Shown here piece by piece: positions 63,488 to 64,000 of a stretch of 64,000 nucleotides of DNA (position 1 is the stretch's first letter; each line of letters starts with the position of its first letter). Source of the stretch: Macrobrachium rosenbergii (Eukaryota; Arthropoda; Malacostraca; Decapoda; Palaemonidae); assembly GCF_040412425.1 (NCBI RefSeq), contig NC_089782.1, positions 46,731,322 to 46,795,321 on the forward strand, in the 5' to 3' direction. The translations under genes were made by a program, and so were the position numbers. The notes under the pieces were generated by a model that saw only the letters and a list, made by a program, of their open reading frames with translations, had not been told where the DNA came from and did no database searches.

Positions 63488-64000
63488 GTAATTGTATATC
63501 ATTTTTTTTTTCATTATCTTGATTTTTATCTTGTAACTTGTAAGAAGGGAAGTGTTATCTCTCCCTACCTCAGTATTTTCTTTTGTATTTAGGCACCTTC
63601 AGAGATTAATATAATGATTTGTTTTTCTAGTATCACAGATATACTGCAAACCCACTGGTATATTATATAAGCCAAGTGAGACAAGTGATGTGGTTGATTA
63701 TATATTGTGGATTTTTATCTTATAGGACTACATATGAGCATATTTAATTGTTACATGTTCTCTTGAAGTAGGGAATGGATGATATACTTGAATTTTGTAA
63801 ATGATTTATATGTGTCAAATTTTATTCTAGAGGCACTAACTAGCGAAAGAGGCATTTCTTAGTTTTTCTTGTTTAACTATGGAAAATGTTATCCATTCTG
63901 TCAAAAAGTGCTGTTATTTGAATCATTATTGTCAAATATATAATATATCAGAATGATTAGGAAAATCTGTCTCATGTCTCTTATCTACTGATGGGTTTCT
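63488..64000. other. CEP76 intron 11 (partial)
   Basis: Starts GTAATT after exon 11. I find no sequence resembling the expected C-terminal continuation (human SPFCEEIICC...) before the window ends. Confidence 0.75.

Overview
The window is animal nuclear DNA, almost certainly from a decapod crustacean. A caridean prawn such as a palaemonid is my best guess, made from the look of the interspersed repeats and not proven. Three things support this: a spliced gene with GT-AG introns whose conceptual protein is a clear CEP76 homologue; very dense, very long dinucleotide and trinucleotide microsatellites; and a mix of Penelope-like, DIRS-like, Helitron-like, hAT-like and tRNA-derived SINE sequences. 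I see no bacterial gene, CRISPR array, rRNA gene or functional tRNA gene.

Layout. Positions 1 to about 45.7 kb are intergenic and repeat-dominated. They hold dozens of (TA)n, (GA/CT)n, (CA/TG)n and (ATT/AAT)n arrays. They also hold a ~125 bp minisatellite (8.46-9.66 kb), a 45 bp one (30.5-30.85 kb), a 32 bp one (36.66-37.98 kb) and a 42 bp one (37.98-38.16 kb). Helitron-like units lie at 10.7-12.36 kb, with stray 3' ends at 36.6 and 38.5 kb. Penelope-like retroelements lie at 10.36 kb (fragment), 19.5-21.24 kb (minus) head to head with 21.25-23.23 kb (plus), 33.66-35.56 kb (minus) and 45.05-45.22 kb (remnant). A hAT transposase remnant is at 41.70-42.36 kb (minus). Several large foldback structures occur (18.25, 23.6, 26.7-27.5 kb). 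At least two tRNA-derived SINE families and one ~300 bp interspersed family (R1) are scattered through the region.

Positions 45,709 to 63,487 carry eleven coding exons of a CEP76-type centrosomal protein gene on the plus strand. Every junction is GT-AG and reading phase is kept throughout (about 595 codons; the last ~55-60 residues lie beyond the window). Intron 3 (48,065-55,671) contains a structurally complete but mutated DIRS-type tyrosine-recombinase retrotransposon (48,654-54,161) with inverted terminal repeats and an internal complementary region. That element is itself interrupted by a 219 bp TA-flanked MITE (52,187-52,405). Intron 4 holds a ~548 bp foldback element and intron 1 a LINE remnant. 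Long microsatellites almost vanish once the gene begins.

The only host function supported is CEP76: centriole/cilium biology, where the human protein works with CP110/CEP97 to limit centriole reduplication. Everything else is mobile-element and repeat biology. I found no convincing new multi-gene system. The observations most worth checking are the loss of the CEDH motif in the CEP76 transglutaminase-like domain, the repeated placing of (TA)n arrays inside or at the edges of inverted repeats and Helitron ends, and the nested MITE-in-DIRS-in-intron arrangement.
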